A DNA stretch of 64,000 nucleotides from Roseibium sediminicola (GCF_023156505.1 NZ_JALNMJ010000005.1:235964-299963), one strand, 5' to 3'; positions 16,249-25,266 are shown, counted from the first letter of the stretch. The notes: generated by a model not told the origin, from the letters alone. Program-made: numbers and translations.

Positions 16249-17253
16249 ATGGCAGACAAGATCAAATGGGGCATCGTTTCGACGGCGAAAATTGGCTTGG
16301 ACAAGGTGATTCCCGGCATTCAGCGCTCCGCGACCGGCGTTGCCTATGCCATCGCCTCCCGCGGGCTGGACAAGGCGCAGGCCGCGGCCAAGGACCTCGG
16401 CATCGAGAAGGCCTATGGTTCCTATGAGGATCTGCTCGCCGATCCGGAGATCGATGCCATCTACAATCCGTTGCCGAACCACATGCATGTCCCGGTCACG
16501 GTCCAGGCAGTCAATGCCGGCAAGCATGTGCTGTGCGAAAAGCCGATCGCTCTCAATGCGGACGAAGCCCGGCAGCTGCTCGATCTGCCCAAGGACAAGC
16601 TGGTCGCCGAGGGCTTCATGGTGCGGGCCCACCCTCAATGGCTCAGAGCGCGCGAGATCGTGCGCTCCGGCGCGCTGGGCGAGCTGAAGGCGATCCAGAC
16701 CTTCTTCAGCTATTTCAACAATGATCCGGGAAACATCCGCAACAAGGCGGATATCGGCGGCGGAGCGCTGCTCGATATCGGCTGTTACACCATGCTGGCC
16801 GGGCGGTTCTTTTTCGACGCCGAACCGGCACGCGTTGTCTCGCTGATCGACCGGGACCCGGATTTCGGCACTGACCGGATGACCAGCGCCCTCATCGATT
16901 TCGGCAACAACCGGCATCTGACCTTCTCGGTCTCGACCCAGCTGACGCCCTATCAGCGCATCCAGCTGGTTGGCACCAAAAAACGCCTGGAGATCGTCAT
17001 CCCGTTCAACGCGCCCCAGGGCGAGGCGGTTCAGATCCGCCTCGACGATGGCTCGATTCTCGGCGACGGCGCCATGCGCTCCGAGATCATCGCGCCGTGC
17101 GATCAATATGCCGAACTCGCCGATGTGTTCGGCCGGGCAATCCTGGGAGAGGCGCCGTTGCCCTATGGTGCGCAGGACGCGGTGCAGAACATGAGGATCC
17201 TCGACGCGATCTTCGCCTCGGCGGACACAGGCGGCTGGGTCAGCGTCGGCTGA
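16249..17253 (+). CDS. Gfo/Idh/MocA family oxidoreductase
   Basis: 334 residues from ATG 16249 with GGGAG at 16237-16241. N-terminal Rossmann domain starts IKWGIVSTAKIGLDKVIPGI, with the family's CEKPIAL motif carrying the catalytic lysine near residue 100 and GGGALLDIGCYTM around residue 175 in the substrate domain. These NAD(P)-dependent enzymes oxidise or reduce sugars, inositols and related polyols; the substrate cannot be inferred, and there is no sugar transporter next door. Ends just before a hairpin terminator. Confidence 0.87.
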   Translation: MADKIKWGIVSTAKIGLDKVIPGIQRSATGVAYAIASRGLDKAQAAAKDLGIEKAYGSYEDLLADPEIDAIYNPLPNHMHVPVTVQAVNAGKHVLCEKPIALNADEARQLLDLPKDKLVAEGFMVRAHPQWLRAREIVRSGALGELKAIQTFFSYFNNDPGNIRNKADIGGGALLDIGCYTMLAGRFFFDAEPARVVSLIDRDPDFGTDRMTSALIDFGNNRHLTFSVSTQLTPYQRIQLVGTKKRLEIVIPFNAPQGEAVQIRLDDGSILGDGAMRSEIIAPCDQYAELADVFGRAILGEAPLPYGAQDAVQNMRILDAIFASADTGGWVSVG

Positions 17254-17275
17254 ATCCGCTGCTCCGGAAAGATCA

Positions 17276-17305
17276 AAGTCCCGGTTTCGGCCGGGGCTTT
17301 TTGTT
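17276..17305 (+). terminator. Rho-independent terminator after the oxidoreductase
   Basis: AGTCCCGG, loop TTTCGG, CCGGGGCT, then TTTTTGTTTG; one wobble or mismatch in the stem. Lies 23 bp after the Gfo/Idh/MocA stop. Confidence 0.8.
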
Positions 17306-17328
17306 TGTAGCTCCCCCCTCAGCCCGCC

Positions 17329-17432
17329 TTCCCGGACGGAGCGCAGCGAAGATCCGGGACCGGAGAGCCGAGGGACTTTCTGCTGGTCGTGGCTCCCCGA
17401 TCCCGGCTCGCGCTGCGCTTGGCCGGGATGAC
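17329..17432. repeat. Intergenic palindromic repeat, family 1 copy B
   Basis: Inverted arms 17329-17369 and 17391-17432, containing GGAGCGCAGCG and its counterpart CGCTGCGCTTGG, with a 21-base spacer. Same family as 7621-7747; the right arm here (GGCTCCCCGATCCCGGCTCG, ending in CCGGGATGAC) is nearly identical to the complement of the left arm there. Confidence 0.75.
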
Positions 17433-17472
17433 GGTTGGAGAGATTGTTGCGGAAGCCGCGTGGCGTCAGCTT

Positions 17473-18318
17473 TTAAAGGGGCTGGAAGCAGAACCCTTCG
17501 CCCAGACGTTTCAGCACTCCGAAATTCTCCGTTGCCAGATGCGTTGCTGCAAACGGAATGCCGTCGGCGGTTAGCCGCTCGAACAGCTTCTTGCGCGTCA
17601 CCGCTGCCTGGTCCGGGTCGCTGTCGAGGGCGTAGCGTACTTCCGGGTTGGCGAATTGCAGCGCGTCCGAGACAACTGTGTCGGCCAGGAGCAGGAGTTG
17701 GTCAGGCCCCGAGGACAGATGCACGATCTGATGGCCCGGCGTGTGGCCGGGAGCGGGGGCAAGGCGGATGCCGTGGCCAAGATCCGTTTCGCCGGAATGC
17801 AGCCGGATCTGATTTTTCAGCGGCGCGGCCAGGGACTGGATCAGCGCAATCAGCGGGCGCCGGTCTTCCGGTGCGGAGGTCGGCAGAGCCTCATCGGTCC
17901 AGAAGTCCCACTCGACGGCCTGCACATGAATTTCCGCCTGCGGGAAGAGACTTGCGGCTCCGGCGACAAGGCCGCCGATGTGATCGGCATGCATGTGGGT
18001 GACGATGATATCCGTGATGTCTGCCCGGTCCCTGGCCCGGTCATCTCCCGCCCAATCCAGGGCGCCGCTCGCCGGAAAGCGCTCCTTTAGCCAGTGACCT
18101 GAGCCGGCATCGACAAGGATCCTGCGGTCCCCGGCTTCGATCAGCCAGGTGTTGGCGCCGAAGCGGGCAGCCGGCGTGACGCGTTCAGCTTCTTCCGGCG
18201 TGAGATTTGAGAAATAAGCCGCCGGAATGTCCAGGTATCCGTCCGGCAGCGCGGTGACGGTGAGATCGCCAACGGTCGTAGCGGCGGTCGGGCAGGGCGC
18301 GATATCGGTATCAAGCAT
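17473..18318 (-). CDS. MBL-fold metallo-hydrolase
   Basis: 281 residues from ATG 18318, with AAGGAGACC directly upstream. Metallo-beta-lactamase fold with the zinc-binding THMHADHIGG (about residue 110), the later APGHTPGHQ histidine and an LADTV aspartate segment. The family includes lactonases and other hydrolases; the exact substrate is not predictable, although the overall style resembles secondary-metabolite or quorum-lactone type hydrolases. Divergent, 97 bp away, from a GlxA-type regulator that probably controls it. Confidence 0.87.
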   Translation of the reverse strand: MLDTDIAPCPTAATTVGDLTVTALPDGYLDIPAAYFSNLTPEEAERVTPAARFGANTWLIEAGDRRILVDAGSGHWLKERFPASGALDWAGDDRARDRADITDIIVTHMHADHIGGLVAGAASLFPQAEIHVQAVEWDFWTDEALPTSAPEDRRPLIALIQSLAAPLKNQIRLHSGETDLGHGIRLAPAPGHTPGHQIVHLSSGPDQLLLLADTVVSDALQFANPEVRYALDSDPDQAAVTRKKLFERLTADGIPFAATHLATENFGVLKRLGEGFCFQPL

Positions 18319-18415
18319 CTGGGTCTCCTTCGAATTGCTGTTGCTCAGGAGACTAGGTTGCGCCGGGTGAGGAGACGATTGGCGCAAATGACAAAGAATG
18401 TGCTAAATCAGCCAA

Positions 18416-19330
18416 ATGACAAAGCCGATCACAATCGCCGTCCTCGCCTATCGGGGCGCTCTTCAATCGGCCGTGCTTGGCCTTCAGGATGTGTTGGGAT
18501 TTGCCGGGCAGGCAGGGCAGGGCACCGTCGATGTCGAGGTTCTGAAAGATTTTCCTAAGAGCGACGCTGCCTATGACGCGGTGATCCTGCCGCCCTCCAT
18601 GGGGCCGTTCCAGCCGGAGGAAACGCCCGATCTGCCCGCGTTTCTGCAAACCCAGCACCGGAACGGCGCCGTGGTCTGTTCGGCCTGCACCGGGCTGAGT
18701 TTCGTGGCAGCGGCCGGTCTTGCCGGCGGACGAAAGGTCACGACCCACTGGGGCCTGGAGCAGCGGCTGAAGACCGACTATCCGGACCTGTGGCTCGATA
18801 CGGACCAGCTCCTGATCGAATATACCGACCTCGTCACCGCCGGCGGGTTGATGGCCTGGGTCGATCTGGCGCTGGCGCTGGTGGAGCGTTTTCTGGGGTA
18901 TGGGGTCGCGGTGGACACCGCGCGTCATTTCATCGTCGACTTCCGTCGCCGCGATCAGCGCCGGTTCCGCCGTTTCCTGCCCGGTCTGCGCCATGGCGAT
19001 ACCGCCGTCCTGAAAGCGCAGCATTTCCTGGAGCGGTATCGGGAAGAAGCCGTAACTGTTGCGGACGCCGCGCAGGCAAGCGGCCTGCCTGGCCGGTCCT
19101 TCCTGCGGCGGTTCAAGGCCGCTACGGGCCTTGCGCCGAAGACCTATTTGCAGGAACTCAGGATCGAGCGCGCGCGCGATCTGCTCATCGATACCGAGCA
19201 GAGCGTCTCGGAGATTTGCTTCGCAGTCGGTTACAACGACCCGCCGTCCTTTGTGCGGCTGTTCACACGGTTGTCAGGGCTGACGCCGGGTGCCTTCCGG
19301 GACCAATATCGTCGGGACCACCGCCAGTAA
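18416..19330 (+). CDS. GlxA-family transcriptional regulator (DJ-1/PfpI plus AraC HTH)
   Basis: 304 residues. N-terminal DJ-1/PfpI-like amidotransferase fold (about 5-180) with the nucleophile-elbow cysteine in VVCSACTGLSFVA, then a C-terminal AraC-type pair of helix-turn-helices (about 205-300) including QASGLPGRSFLRRFK and ISEICFAVGYNDPPSFVRLF-like residues. Such regulators sense small nitrogenous or other metabolites through the PfpI domain. The divergent MBL hydrolase gene is the likely target. Confidence 0.9.
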   Translation: MTKPITIAVLAYRGALQSAVLGLQDVLGFAGQAGQGTVDVEVLKDFPKSDAAYDAVILPPSMGPFQPEETPDLPAFLQTQHRNGAVVCSACTGLSFVAAAGLAGGRKVTTHWGLEQRLKTDYPDLWLDTDQLLIEYTDLVTAGGLMAWVDLALALVERFLGYGVAVDTARHFIVDFRRRDQRRFRRFLPGLRHGDTAVLKAQHFLERYREEAVTVADAAQASGLPGRSFLRRFKAATGLAPKTYLQELRIERARDLLIDTEQSVSEICFAVGYNDPPSFVRLFTRLSGLTPGAFRDQYRRDHRQ

Positions 19331-19332
19331 GC

Positions 19333-19358
19333 GAAAAACCCCGCAAGGGCGGGGTCTT
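19333..19358 (-). terminator. Terminator between glxA-type gene and mucR
   Basis: CCCCGC (19339-19344), loop AAGG, GCGGGG (19349-19354). Read on the minus strand it is followed by TTTTTCGC, so it mainly terminates mucR; it may work more weakly for the plus-strand gene. Confidence 0.8.
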
Positions 19359-19389
19359 CGAACGGTTTGCGTATGCCGCATGGCACGGA

Positions 19390-19806
19390 TCAGCCGCGCC
19401 GGTGGCCGAGTTTCGATTCCTTCGCCATTTCCGCGCGTTTTTCTGAATATTTGGGCGCGACCATCGGGTAATTGGCCGACAGGTTCCATTTCCGACGGTA
19501 TTCCTGCGGTGTCAGATTGTACTTGGTCTTCAGGTGACGGGTCAGGAAGCGGAACGGTTTGCCGTCCTCCAGACAGTAGATGAATTCCGGCGTCACCGAA
19601 TTCTTGATCGGGACAGCGGGAACGGGGGCTTCCGCAGGTCTTTGCGTGGTCGCGGCCTTTTCAAGAGCGCCGTGCACGTCGCGGATCAGGCCGGTCAGCT
19701 CCCCGCTCGCAATGGCATTGTTGGTGACATAGGTCGAGACGATATCCGCCGTCAGCTCCACGAGACTGGCGGCCTGGACATCTTTTCCCTCTTCTGGCTC
19801 CAGCAT
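19390..19806 (-). CDS. mucR: MucR/Ros-family transcriptional regulator
   Basis: 138 residues, typical for the family. The zinc-finger-like region has YCLEDGKPFRFLTRHLKTKYNLTPQEYR (split here by the DNA-contact helix) with a single Cys followed by Asp and His residues, then KWNLSANYPMVAPKYSEKRAE. MucR/Ros proteins are nucleoid-associated repressors that oligomerise and bind AT-rich targets, controlling exopolysaccharide, motility and their own gene. Start ATG 19806 has AAGGAGCCTCC in front. The AT-rich 0.7 kb upstream is a natural target region. Confidence 0.93.
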   Translation of the reverse strand: MLEPEEGKDVQAASLVELTADIVSTYVTNNAIASGELTGLIRDVHGALEKAATTQRPAEAPVPAVPIKNSVTPEFIYCLEDGKPFRFLTRHLKTKYNLTPQEYRRKWNLSANYPMVAPKYSEKRAEMAKESKLGHRRG

Positions 19807-20512
19807 GGAGGCTCCTTGTTACGGGGGGAGGATGCATGCATCTGATTCGCCCGGATATCCGATTGGGCATGGGCTCTAAATAGATTTGTTTCACGACTTC
19901 AGTTTTCAAGTACTGATACAAAAAATTACAAATAAAATGTCAGAAACACGAAAAAAGGGGCGGGCAACCCGGTCTCGCTCGAGTGCTGTCTGTAATACGC
20001 AAGAAATTCGTTGCACGGCGCACTGGATAGCGGAAACTTTTCTAATTTTTCCAACAAATCCTAACAAGTACGACAAGTGCATTCTCATTTTAAGCCAAAT
20101 TTGACCGATTCAAGGTCGCCGTCGAAGCACTCGAAGGGCGGTTTTTCAATGCGCAAGAAGACTAGCTGTCAAAATTTGTTCGAAATATTTTCAAGTAAAC
20201 GTTAGTAATGAAAAAGGCAGTCATATGGGGTCCGTTTCCAATGTGTTCAAGGGGGCGGTTCAAAAAGTGAATGATCAAAAAAATAGCATGTTAATCAATG
20301 TGTTGTAAAAATATGACTCCAAGTCTCAATGTTCGGATTCGAAATTTTTACGCTTGCGGAAAGACGATTGGATTGTCTTTTTAGGGGCGCTGACACCAAG
20401 TTGGGTGATGTAAAGCTCAATATGTGTAAGTTGATAAATTCGCGCAGCGGATCGCATTAAAGTATTTGCAATCCCCCTTCCCCCAGCGCGGAACCGAAAC
20501 TGGAGTAACGAA
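19807..20512. other. AT-rich 706-bp intergenic region between mucR and porin
   Basis: Much richer in A and T than the flanking genes, especially 19880-20110 and 20140-20480, with many T-A steps and short A/T runs. It carries the divergent promoters of mucR and the porin. No frame longer than about 70 codons looks coding and no strong hairpin was recognised. AT-rich segments of this kind are what MucR/Ros proteins bind, which makes autoregulation and porin control plausible; an untranslated small RNA cannot be excluded. Confidence 0.6.
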
Positions 20513-21640
20513 ATGAAACTCAAGAGCTTGATGCTCGCTGCTGCCTCCGTGGCGGCTGCAACCACTGCCCAGGCGGCCGACCTCCCGGTCGCTCCGGAGC
20601 CGGTGGACTACGTGCGTGTATGCGATGCCTATGGCGCGCGCTTCTACTACATCCCGGGCACCGAAACCTGCCTGCGTGTCGGCGGCCGTGTCCGGACCCA
20701 GTTCGTGGTGAACAACGTTCTGGAAGACGGTGCGTTCGGCGATCGCGACGCCGATGGCTATTCCTGGCTGGCTCGCGGTTACGTCTACCTTGACGCTCGC
20801 ACGGCGACCGAATTCGGCACGCTGCGGTCCTATGTGTCGATCTATTCCACCAACACCAACGGTGCGACCTCGACCACGCTTGAAAACGCCTACATCCAGT
20901 GGGGCGGCCTGACAGCCGGCCGTCTGACGTCGAACTTCGACATCTATACCGGTCAGGCTTTCATCGGTGTTGTCGATCGCGACTGGTCCGACGTGACCAC
21001 CAACCAGATCGCCTATACCGCCGCGTTCGGCAACGGCTTCTCCGCGACCCTCGCGCTGGAAGACCGGTCCGAGCGTGAATACGGTTCCTATGGCGGTACC
21101 CGCATGCCGGACGTTGTCGCCGCGCTTGGCGTCTCCCAGGGCTGGGGTAACGCACAGCTGTCCGGTGCCCTGCACCAGGTCTATCCGAACACTGCCAACA
21201 ACCGCGCCAATGGCGGCGAAGACGAGCTCGGCTGGGCCGTCGGCGGTGGTGCCAGCATCAACCTGCCGTTCGCGAATTCCGGTTCCAACGTGTTCTTCCA
21301 GGGCTTCTATGCCGACGGCGCGCTGGCTTACATCACCACCTATGACGGTGTAGCCGACTACAATGGCGGCGACACCTCCACGGGTTACTCGCTGTCCGCC
21401 GGTGCCTATATCCAGGCAACGCAGACGGTCGGCCTTGCGATTGACGGTTCTTACGCCGATATCGACGCGGCCGCCGGCCTCAACGACGTCACCCGCTACG
21501 CCATCGACGGCTCCGTGCAGTGGTCGCCGGTGTCCGGTTTCGTGATGGGTGCGGACGTTGGTTACGCCAATGTCGACATCGACAATCAGGGCGACACGGA
21601 CGAACTCCTCTTCGGTGTTCGTATGCAGCGCACGTTCTGA
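20513..21640 (+). CDS. Outer-membrane porin of the Omp2b/porin_2 family
   Basis: 375 residues, ATG 20513 with TGGAG about eight bases upstream. Signal peptide MKLKSLMLAAASVAAATTAQA, then the family's N-terminal VDYVRVCDAYGARFYYIPGTETCLRVGGRVR with its two cysteines. Alternating beta strands follow, ending in FGVRMQRTF with the C-terminal phenylalanine needed for outer-membrane assembly. Rhizobial porins of this type form trimeric general diffusion channels. Codon use is strongly biased to C-ending codons, as expected for a highly expressed gene. Confidence 0.94.
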   Translation: MKLKSLMLAAASVAAATTAQAADLPVAPEPVDYVRVCDAYGARFYYIPGTETCLRVGGRVRTQFVVNNVLEDGAFGDRDADGYSWLARGYVYLDARTATEFGTLRSYVSIYSTNTNGATSTTLENAYIQWGGLTAGRLTSNFDIYTGQAFIGVVDRDWSDVTTNQIAYTAAFGNGFSATLALEDRSEREYGSYGGTRMPDVVAALGVSQGWGNAQLSGALHQVYPNTANNRANGGEDELGWAVGGGASINLPFANSGSNVFFQGFYADGALAYITTYDGVADYNGGDTSTGYSLSAGAYIQATQTVGLAIDGSYADIDAAAGLNDVTRYAIDGSVQWSPVSGFVMGADVGYANVDIDNQGDTDELLFGVRMQRTF

Positions 21641-21690
21641 TCGGACGACAGCTTACCTGGCTGAAGACCTCCAAACCTCCAGTCAGTCAT

Positions 21691-21730
21691 GCGGCCCGGC
21701 AGTTTCCAAGCTGCCGGGCCGTCCCCTTTG
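21691..21730 (+). terminator. Porin terminator
   Basis: CGGCCCGGCAG (21692-21702), loop TTTCCAAG, CTGCCGGGCCG (21711-21721): an 11-bp perfect stem 50 bp after the porin stop, followed by a short T-containing tract. Confidence 0.8.
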
Positions 21731-21957
21731 AAGGGGGCGGTGAGATATGTGCTGGGTGGCAAACATGTGCCGTCCATGCCGGGGGGGGCGAATTGCGGGA
21801 GGTCAGCGCCAAGGGTGGCGGGCCTGTTTCTGACGGGAGATCCGCGACTCGTTTGCCCTGGAAATGCCAGAGATCTTGGGGGCAGCTCAAGGTCCGCGCA
21901 GCTGAAAGGACTTTTTTGGGGCTGGCACTTTACTTCGAAGCCGCCGCGAAGCTGCCG

Positions 21958-22854
21958 TCAGGTTTCGTCCTTGAAAAGCGCCGTATAGCGGGGCGCGAAG
22001 AATTTCGTGAACTGCCGCACTTCCGGGCGTTTGTAGGCCTGTTTCGAAATCAGCATGAGATGCTCCGCCGACAATTCCTCGATGGGATCGCAGCAGCGGA
22101 CAAGGTCGGTGTCCTGTTCGACAAGCTTCAGGTTCAGGATGCCCAGACCCATGCCCGACTGGATCGCGGCATGCATCAGCTCGAACTCGCTGAAGGAGAG
22201 GGCGATCTGCTCCGGAGCGACGTGATCCAGCAACCAGGAATGCATGACCTTGGAAACATCCTCGCGCTCGAATGTCACGAATGAGTGGCCTGCCAGATCG
22301 TCCAGGGAATCCGGCAGTCCATGTTTTGCAGAGTAGGTCCGGGACCCGAAGAGGGCATATTGCGCAGTGCTGATCTTTCTGCAGATAAGATCGGCTGGAG
22401 GCGGTGTGCGCGTGAGGCGCAAGGCAATGTCCGCCTCCCCCTTTTCCAGATCCAGCATTTTCATGCCCGGCAGGAATTCCAGCCTTACCCCGGGGTGGCC
22501 TGTCGTGAACTCGTTGAAGATCTTTTTGACGCGCGGTGAAAAGTTCGCGGAATAGGCGGTGATGCGTATCGGTCCTGGAGACGCCAGGCCGCTCGCCTCT
22601 TTTTCCAAGTCCGTTATGGCGGCCTCGACCGCTTCCGCCGTTGCAAGAAGGGCCCTGGCATGACCAGTGGGATGAAATCCGCGTGTGTCGCGCTCAAAGA
22701 GGGGGAGGTTCAGATGGTGTTCCAGGATCTCGATCCGCCGGGCAACGGTCGGCTGGGCAAGTCCCAGCAAGCGTGAGGCCGCCAGCGTCGATCCCTCGCG
22801 ATACACCGCAAGAAAAGTCTGAATGTCCGTCCAATTCGAGATACGGCTCTTCAT
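21958..22854 (-). CDS. LysR-family transcriptional regulator
   Basis: 298 residues from ATG 22854; an in-frame ATG at 22875 is possible and neither has a strong ribosome site. N-terminal winged helix-turn-helix with WTDIQTFLAVYREGSTLAASRLLGLAQPTVARRIEILE-type spacing, then a periplasmic-binding-like effector domain from about residue 90. Stand-alone; divergent by about 90 bp from a small unknown gene, which may be a target. Effector unknown. Confidence 0.88.
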   Translation of the reverse strand: MKSRISNWTDIQTFLAVYREGSTLAASRLLGLAQPTVARRIEILEHHLNLPLFERDTRGFHPTGHARALLATAEAVEAAITDLEKEASGLASPGPIRITAYSANFSPRVKKIFNEFTTGHPGVRLEFLPGMKMLDLEKGEADIALRLTRTPPPADLICRKISTAQYALFGSRTYSAKHGLPDSLDDLAGHSFVTFEREDVSKVMHSWLLDHVAPEQIALSFSEFELMHAAIQSGMGLGILNLKLVEQDTDLVRCCDPIEELSAEHLMLISKQAYKRPEVRQFTKFFAPRYTALFKDET

Positions 22855-22946
22855 TTCTGTAGAGCAACACAACATTGCAACGGATACCAGCCGAATGTGC
22901 TGCGCCGTACCATTCCTGAACGCTGAATATGCAAAGGAGCCTGGAG

Positions 22947-23177
22947 ATGTCCGCACTTTCAACAAGGCGCCGCGGCGATGCCTGCCTGTTCGGTTGGTAC
23001 GTGCGGCTGAACAGCCTGCTATCCGGTAAGGAGAGAGGCAGGCAGAAGGCCAGGGCCACAGAAGACCGGCAATCGTATCAGGACTGCCTGCGCGACCTGG
23101 TGCTGTCGCGGCCACATGCCTTTGCCAATGAAGTCGACGTCCAGTATCTGCTGCAAATGTATCCTTCGGGCAGATAG
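22947..23177 (+). CDS. Small conserved-looking protein of unknown function
   Basis: 76 residues from ATG 22947, chosen because AAGGAG sits seven bases upstream; ATG 22929 is also in frame. Basic N-terminal half, then YQDCLRDLVLSRPHAFANEVDVQYLLQMYPSGR. The end pattern (a short helix, then HAFA.E.DVQ.L..MYP) resembles small alphaproteobacterial proteins of unknown function that I recall with similar C termini, so I take it as a real gene. No signal peptide or membrane segment. Shares the downstream terminator with infC. Confidence 0.6.
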   Translation: MSALSTRRRGDACLFGWYVRLNSLLSGKERGRQKARATEDRQSYQDCLRDLVLSRPHAFANEVDVQYLLQMYPSGR

Positions 23178-23198
23178 GTCCGGTTCGCCGGCATACAA

Positions 23199-23222
23199 GA
23201 AACCCCGCCGAAGCGGGGTTTC
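23199..23222. terminator. Bidirectional terminator between small gene and infC
   Basis: AACCCCGC (23201-23208), loop CGAA, GCGGGGTT (23213-23220), placed between convergent genes; A and T flanks on both sides are short. Confidence 0.75.
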
Positions 23223-23246
23223 GAAATTCTCGAACTGTGCTGTTGC

Positions 23247-23786
23247 CTATTTGATCGGCGCGAGCACCATCACCATCTGGCGGCCTTCCAGCTTGGGCGC
23301 GGATTCGACCTTGGCGATTTCGTTGGTTTCCTCGCGAACCTTGTTCAAAAGATTCATGCCGAGGTCCTGGTGCGCCATTTCGCGGCCCCGGAAGCGGAGC
23401 GTGACCTTCACCTTGTCTCCGTCATTGAAGAAACGCAGCATGTTCCTCATCTTCACCTCATAGTCATGGGTGTCGATGTTCGGACGCATCTTGATCTCCT
23501 TGATCTCGACGGTCTTCTGCTTTTTGCGGGTCTCTGCGGCTTTCTTCTGGGCCTGGTACTTATACCGGCCATAGTCCAGGATTTTACAGACAGGCGGATT
23601 GGCGTTTGGCTGGATTTCAACAAGGTCCAGACCGGCATCCATGGCGATGCCCATCGCCTCTTCTGTCGGAATGACGCCGCGGTTGGCGCCTTCATGGTCA
23701 ATCAACTGGACTTCGCGTACGCGAATTTCTTGGTTTGTGCGCGGGCCTTCCTTCGTAGGAGGCGGGGCGCGGAACGGACGGCGAAT
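23247..23786 (-). CDS. infC: Translation initiation factor IF-3 with ATT start codon
   Basis: 179 residues from ATT at 23786-23784. The conserved IF-3 N terminus [20 protein letters not shown] (from residue 2) is encoded upstream of any ATG, GTG or TTG in this frame; the first such codon (TTG 23705) would cut off 27 residues. GGAG sits about nine bases before the ATT. IF-3 binds the 30S subunit, prevents 50S joining and proofreads start codons; an AUU start is the classic basis of infC autoregulation in enterobacteria. N domain (about 15-85) and C domain (about 90-175, with [13 protein letters not shown]) are both complete. Confidence 0.93.
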   Translation of the reverse strand: MRRPFRAPPPTKEGPRTNQEIRVREVQLIDHEGANRGVIPTEEAMGIAMDAGLDLVEIQPNANPPVCKILDYGRYKYQAQKKAAETRKKQKTVEIKEIKMRPNIDTHDYEVKMRNMLRFFNDGDKVKVTLRFRGREMAHQDLGMNLLNKVREETNEIAKVESAPKLEGRQMVMVLAPIK

Positions 23787-24099
23787 GGTCGCAATCTCCT
23801 CTATGGTTTCAATGTGACGTCAGAATTTGGCTCGGTGCCTACACGAAAAGCCTCGGGACTACAGTACCAAGGAGATAATGCGTGCATGGCCTGACGCCAT
23901 CCCCTAAGCTCCTGCGAAACAGGCAAAAAGTCAACCGAAAACAGCGGTTCTTCTGGGTGCAAGCCGTGAATCCGGCCCTGGTACGGACACTGACCCGATT
24001 TTGATACGGCTCCAGAGCTCCCGTTGCATAGAGTTGCAATCCGGCCGGTGCGAGATCAAGCAAGACGGCAGCACATTCAGTTCAAGAAGGACCGGTGGT

Positions 24100-24564
24100 T
24101 TGGACGGCGGAAAGTTTCTTTATCAACTCCTGAAAGTGGTCATCGGCTTCATTGCGGCCGTTCTGGGGTGCGGGCTGTTCCTTTCCTGGGGCTTTTTCCG
24201 GGGCGGGACACCGGAAACCGATCCGGTCGGCTTTGCCGCAACAATCGGCGCCGGACTGGTCACCGCAAGCCTTGTCGGCGCCACCGCCCTGGTCCCGGCA
24301 ACTGTCCTGATCGGATTGGCGGAGGCGGCCCGTTTGCGCAGCATCATCTTTCACGTCGGCGCCGCTGGGGCCTTGGCCTTCGCGCTCTGGACGCTCGGGG
24401 AAGAGGTCGGTACGGCCGATTTGCGACCGGGCAGCGCGGTCGCCCTGGCCGCCGGGTTCGTGGCCGGTGCGATTTATTGGCTGATCGCCGGACGCAGTTC
24501 CGGTGGGTGGCACGGCAGAGCCAGGCGCAGAGGCGCAAAACAGCCCGATGACCAGGCTGACTAA
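24100..24564 (+). CDS. Unknown small membrane protein
   Basis: 154 residues from TTG 24100 with AGAAGG at 24085-24090; the frame is open further upstream but those residues look non-coding. Four hydrophobic segments: about residues 7-30, 42-70, 82-98 and 112-130, then a basic tail with RGRARRRGAKQ. No recognised family. Its stop overlaps by 4 bp the stop of the convergent DUF1232 gene. Confidence that it is coding rests on the orderly membrane pattern and length. Confidence 0.5.
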   Translation: MDGGKFLYQLLKVVIGFIAAVLGCGLFLSWGFFRGGTPETDPVGFAATIGAGLVTASLVGATALVPATVLIGLAEAARLRSIIFHVGAAGALAFALWTLGEEVGTADLRPGSAVALAAGFVAGAIYWLIAGRSSGGWHGRARRRGAKQPDDQAD

Positions 24565-24935
24565 AGTTTGTCGTCCTTGAGCGCTTCGCGCGCGGCGTCA
24601 TAGTGATCGTTGCGAATATGGCTGCGCATCATGGCGAAGGCCGCCATCAGGACGGTGGCGTCATCGCCGAAACCGATGCCGAGGATGAAATCGGGAATGG
24701 TGTCCACCGGCAGCACAAAATAGGCAAGCGCCGCCAACAGGGTGGCGCGCACCTTGGTCGGCGTTGACGGATCGAGCGCGCAATAATAGCCGGCAATCAC
24801 GTCTTCCATGAACGGCACCTGCCGGGCAGCCTTCTTGGCTGTCGCCAGCAGTTTTTCCCGGATGGTGATTTTTTGCTCGTCTTCGGGACCAAGGATTTCG
24901 GGGTCGAAGCCCATGTCTTGAAAGGTTGTGTTCAT
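24561..24935 (-). CDS. YkvA-like DUF1232 protein
   Basis: 124 residues. The DUF1232 signature YFVLPVDTIPDFI lies at about residues 70-82 in a short hydrophobic hairpin, preceded by VPFMEDVIAGYYCALDP. The family is widespread in bacteria, membrane-associated and uncharacterised. Followed downstream (on the plus strand) by a convergent small membrane protein; both stops overlap by 4 bp. Confidence 0.85.
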   Translation of the reverse strand: MNTTFQDMGFDPEILGPEDEQKITIREKLLATAKKAARQVPFMEDVIAGYYCALDPSTPTKVRATLLAALAYFVLPVDTIPDFILGIGFGDDATVLMAAFAMMRSHIRNDHYDAAREALKDDKL

Positions 24936-25017
24936 GACGGTGCCTGCCTTCTCCTCGTCTTAAGATAGGATCAGGCGCTTGCCGGTTCAATTGTCGGAGC
25001 AGTGAGCGGGCCTTCCG

Positions 25018-25266
25018 CTAAAGGGTTGCGGCACTGTTCTCGTCCTTTTGGGCATTGTCGCGGTGCCCGAGTTTCGCGAGTGCGCGGTCGATTTCCCTGA
25101 GGCCGGAATCCGCGGCATCGTCGTTGCCCATCGGGCTTTCGGTGGCCGCACGTTGCAGCGCGCGCGCGTCCTCCCGCAGCTTCAGCAGCGCTTCGATGCG
25201 CGCGGCTGCGGATCGCGTATCGTCCTTGAGAATTTCAGAGATCTGTCCGGTGATGTGGCTGGTCAT
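25018..25266 (-). CDS. Small helical protein of unknown function
   Basis: 82 residues, ATG 25266. Predicted to be almost wholly helical with regularly spaced charges (RIEALLKLREDARALQRAA...), lacking a signal peptide. Lies 41 bp downstream of a 54-residue membrane protein on the same strand, so the two may form a small operon. No family recognised. Confidence 0.5.
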   Translation of the reverse strand: MTSHITGQISEILKDDTRSAAARIEALLKLREDARALQRAATESPMGNDDAADSGLREIDRALAKLGHRDNAQKDENSAATL

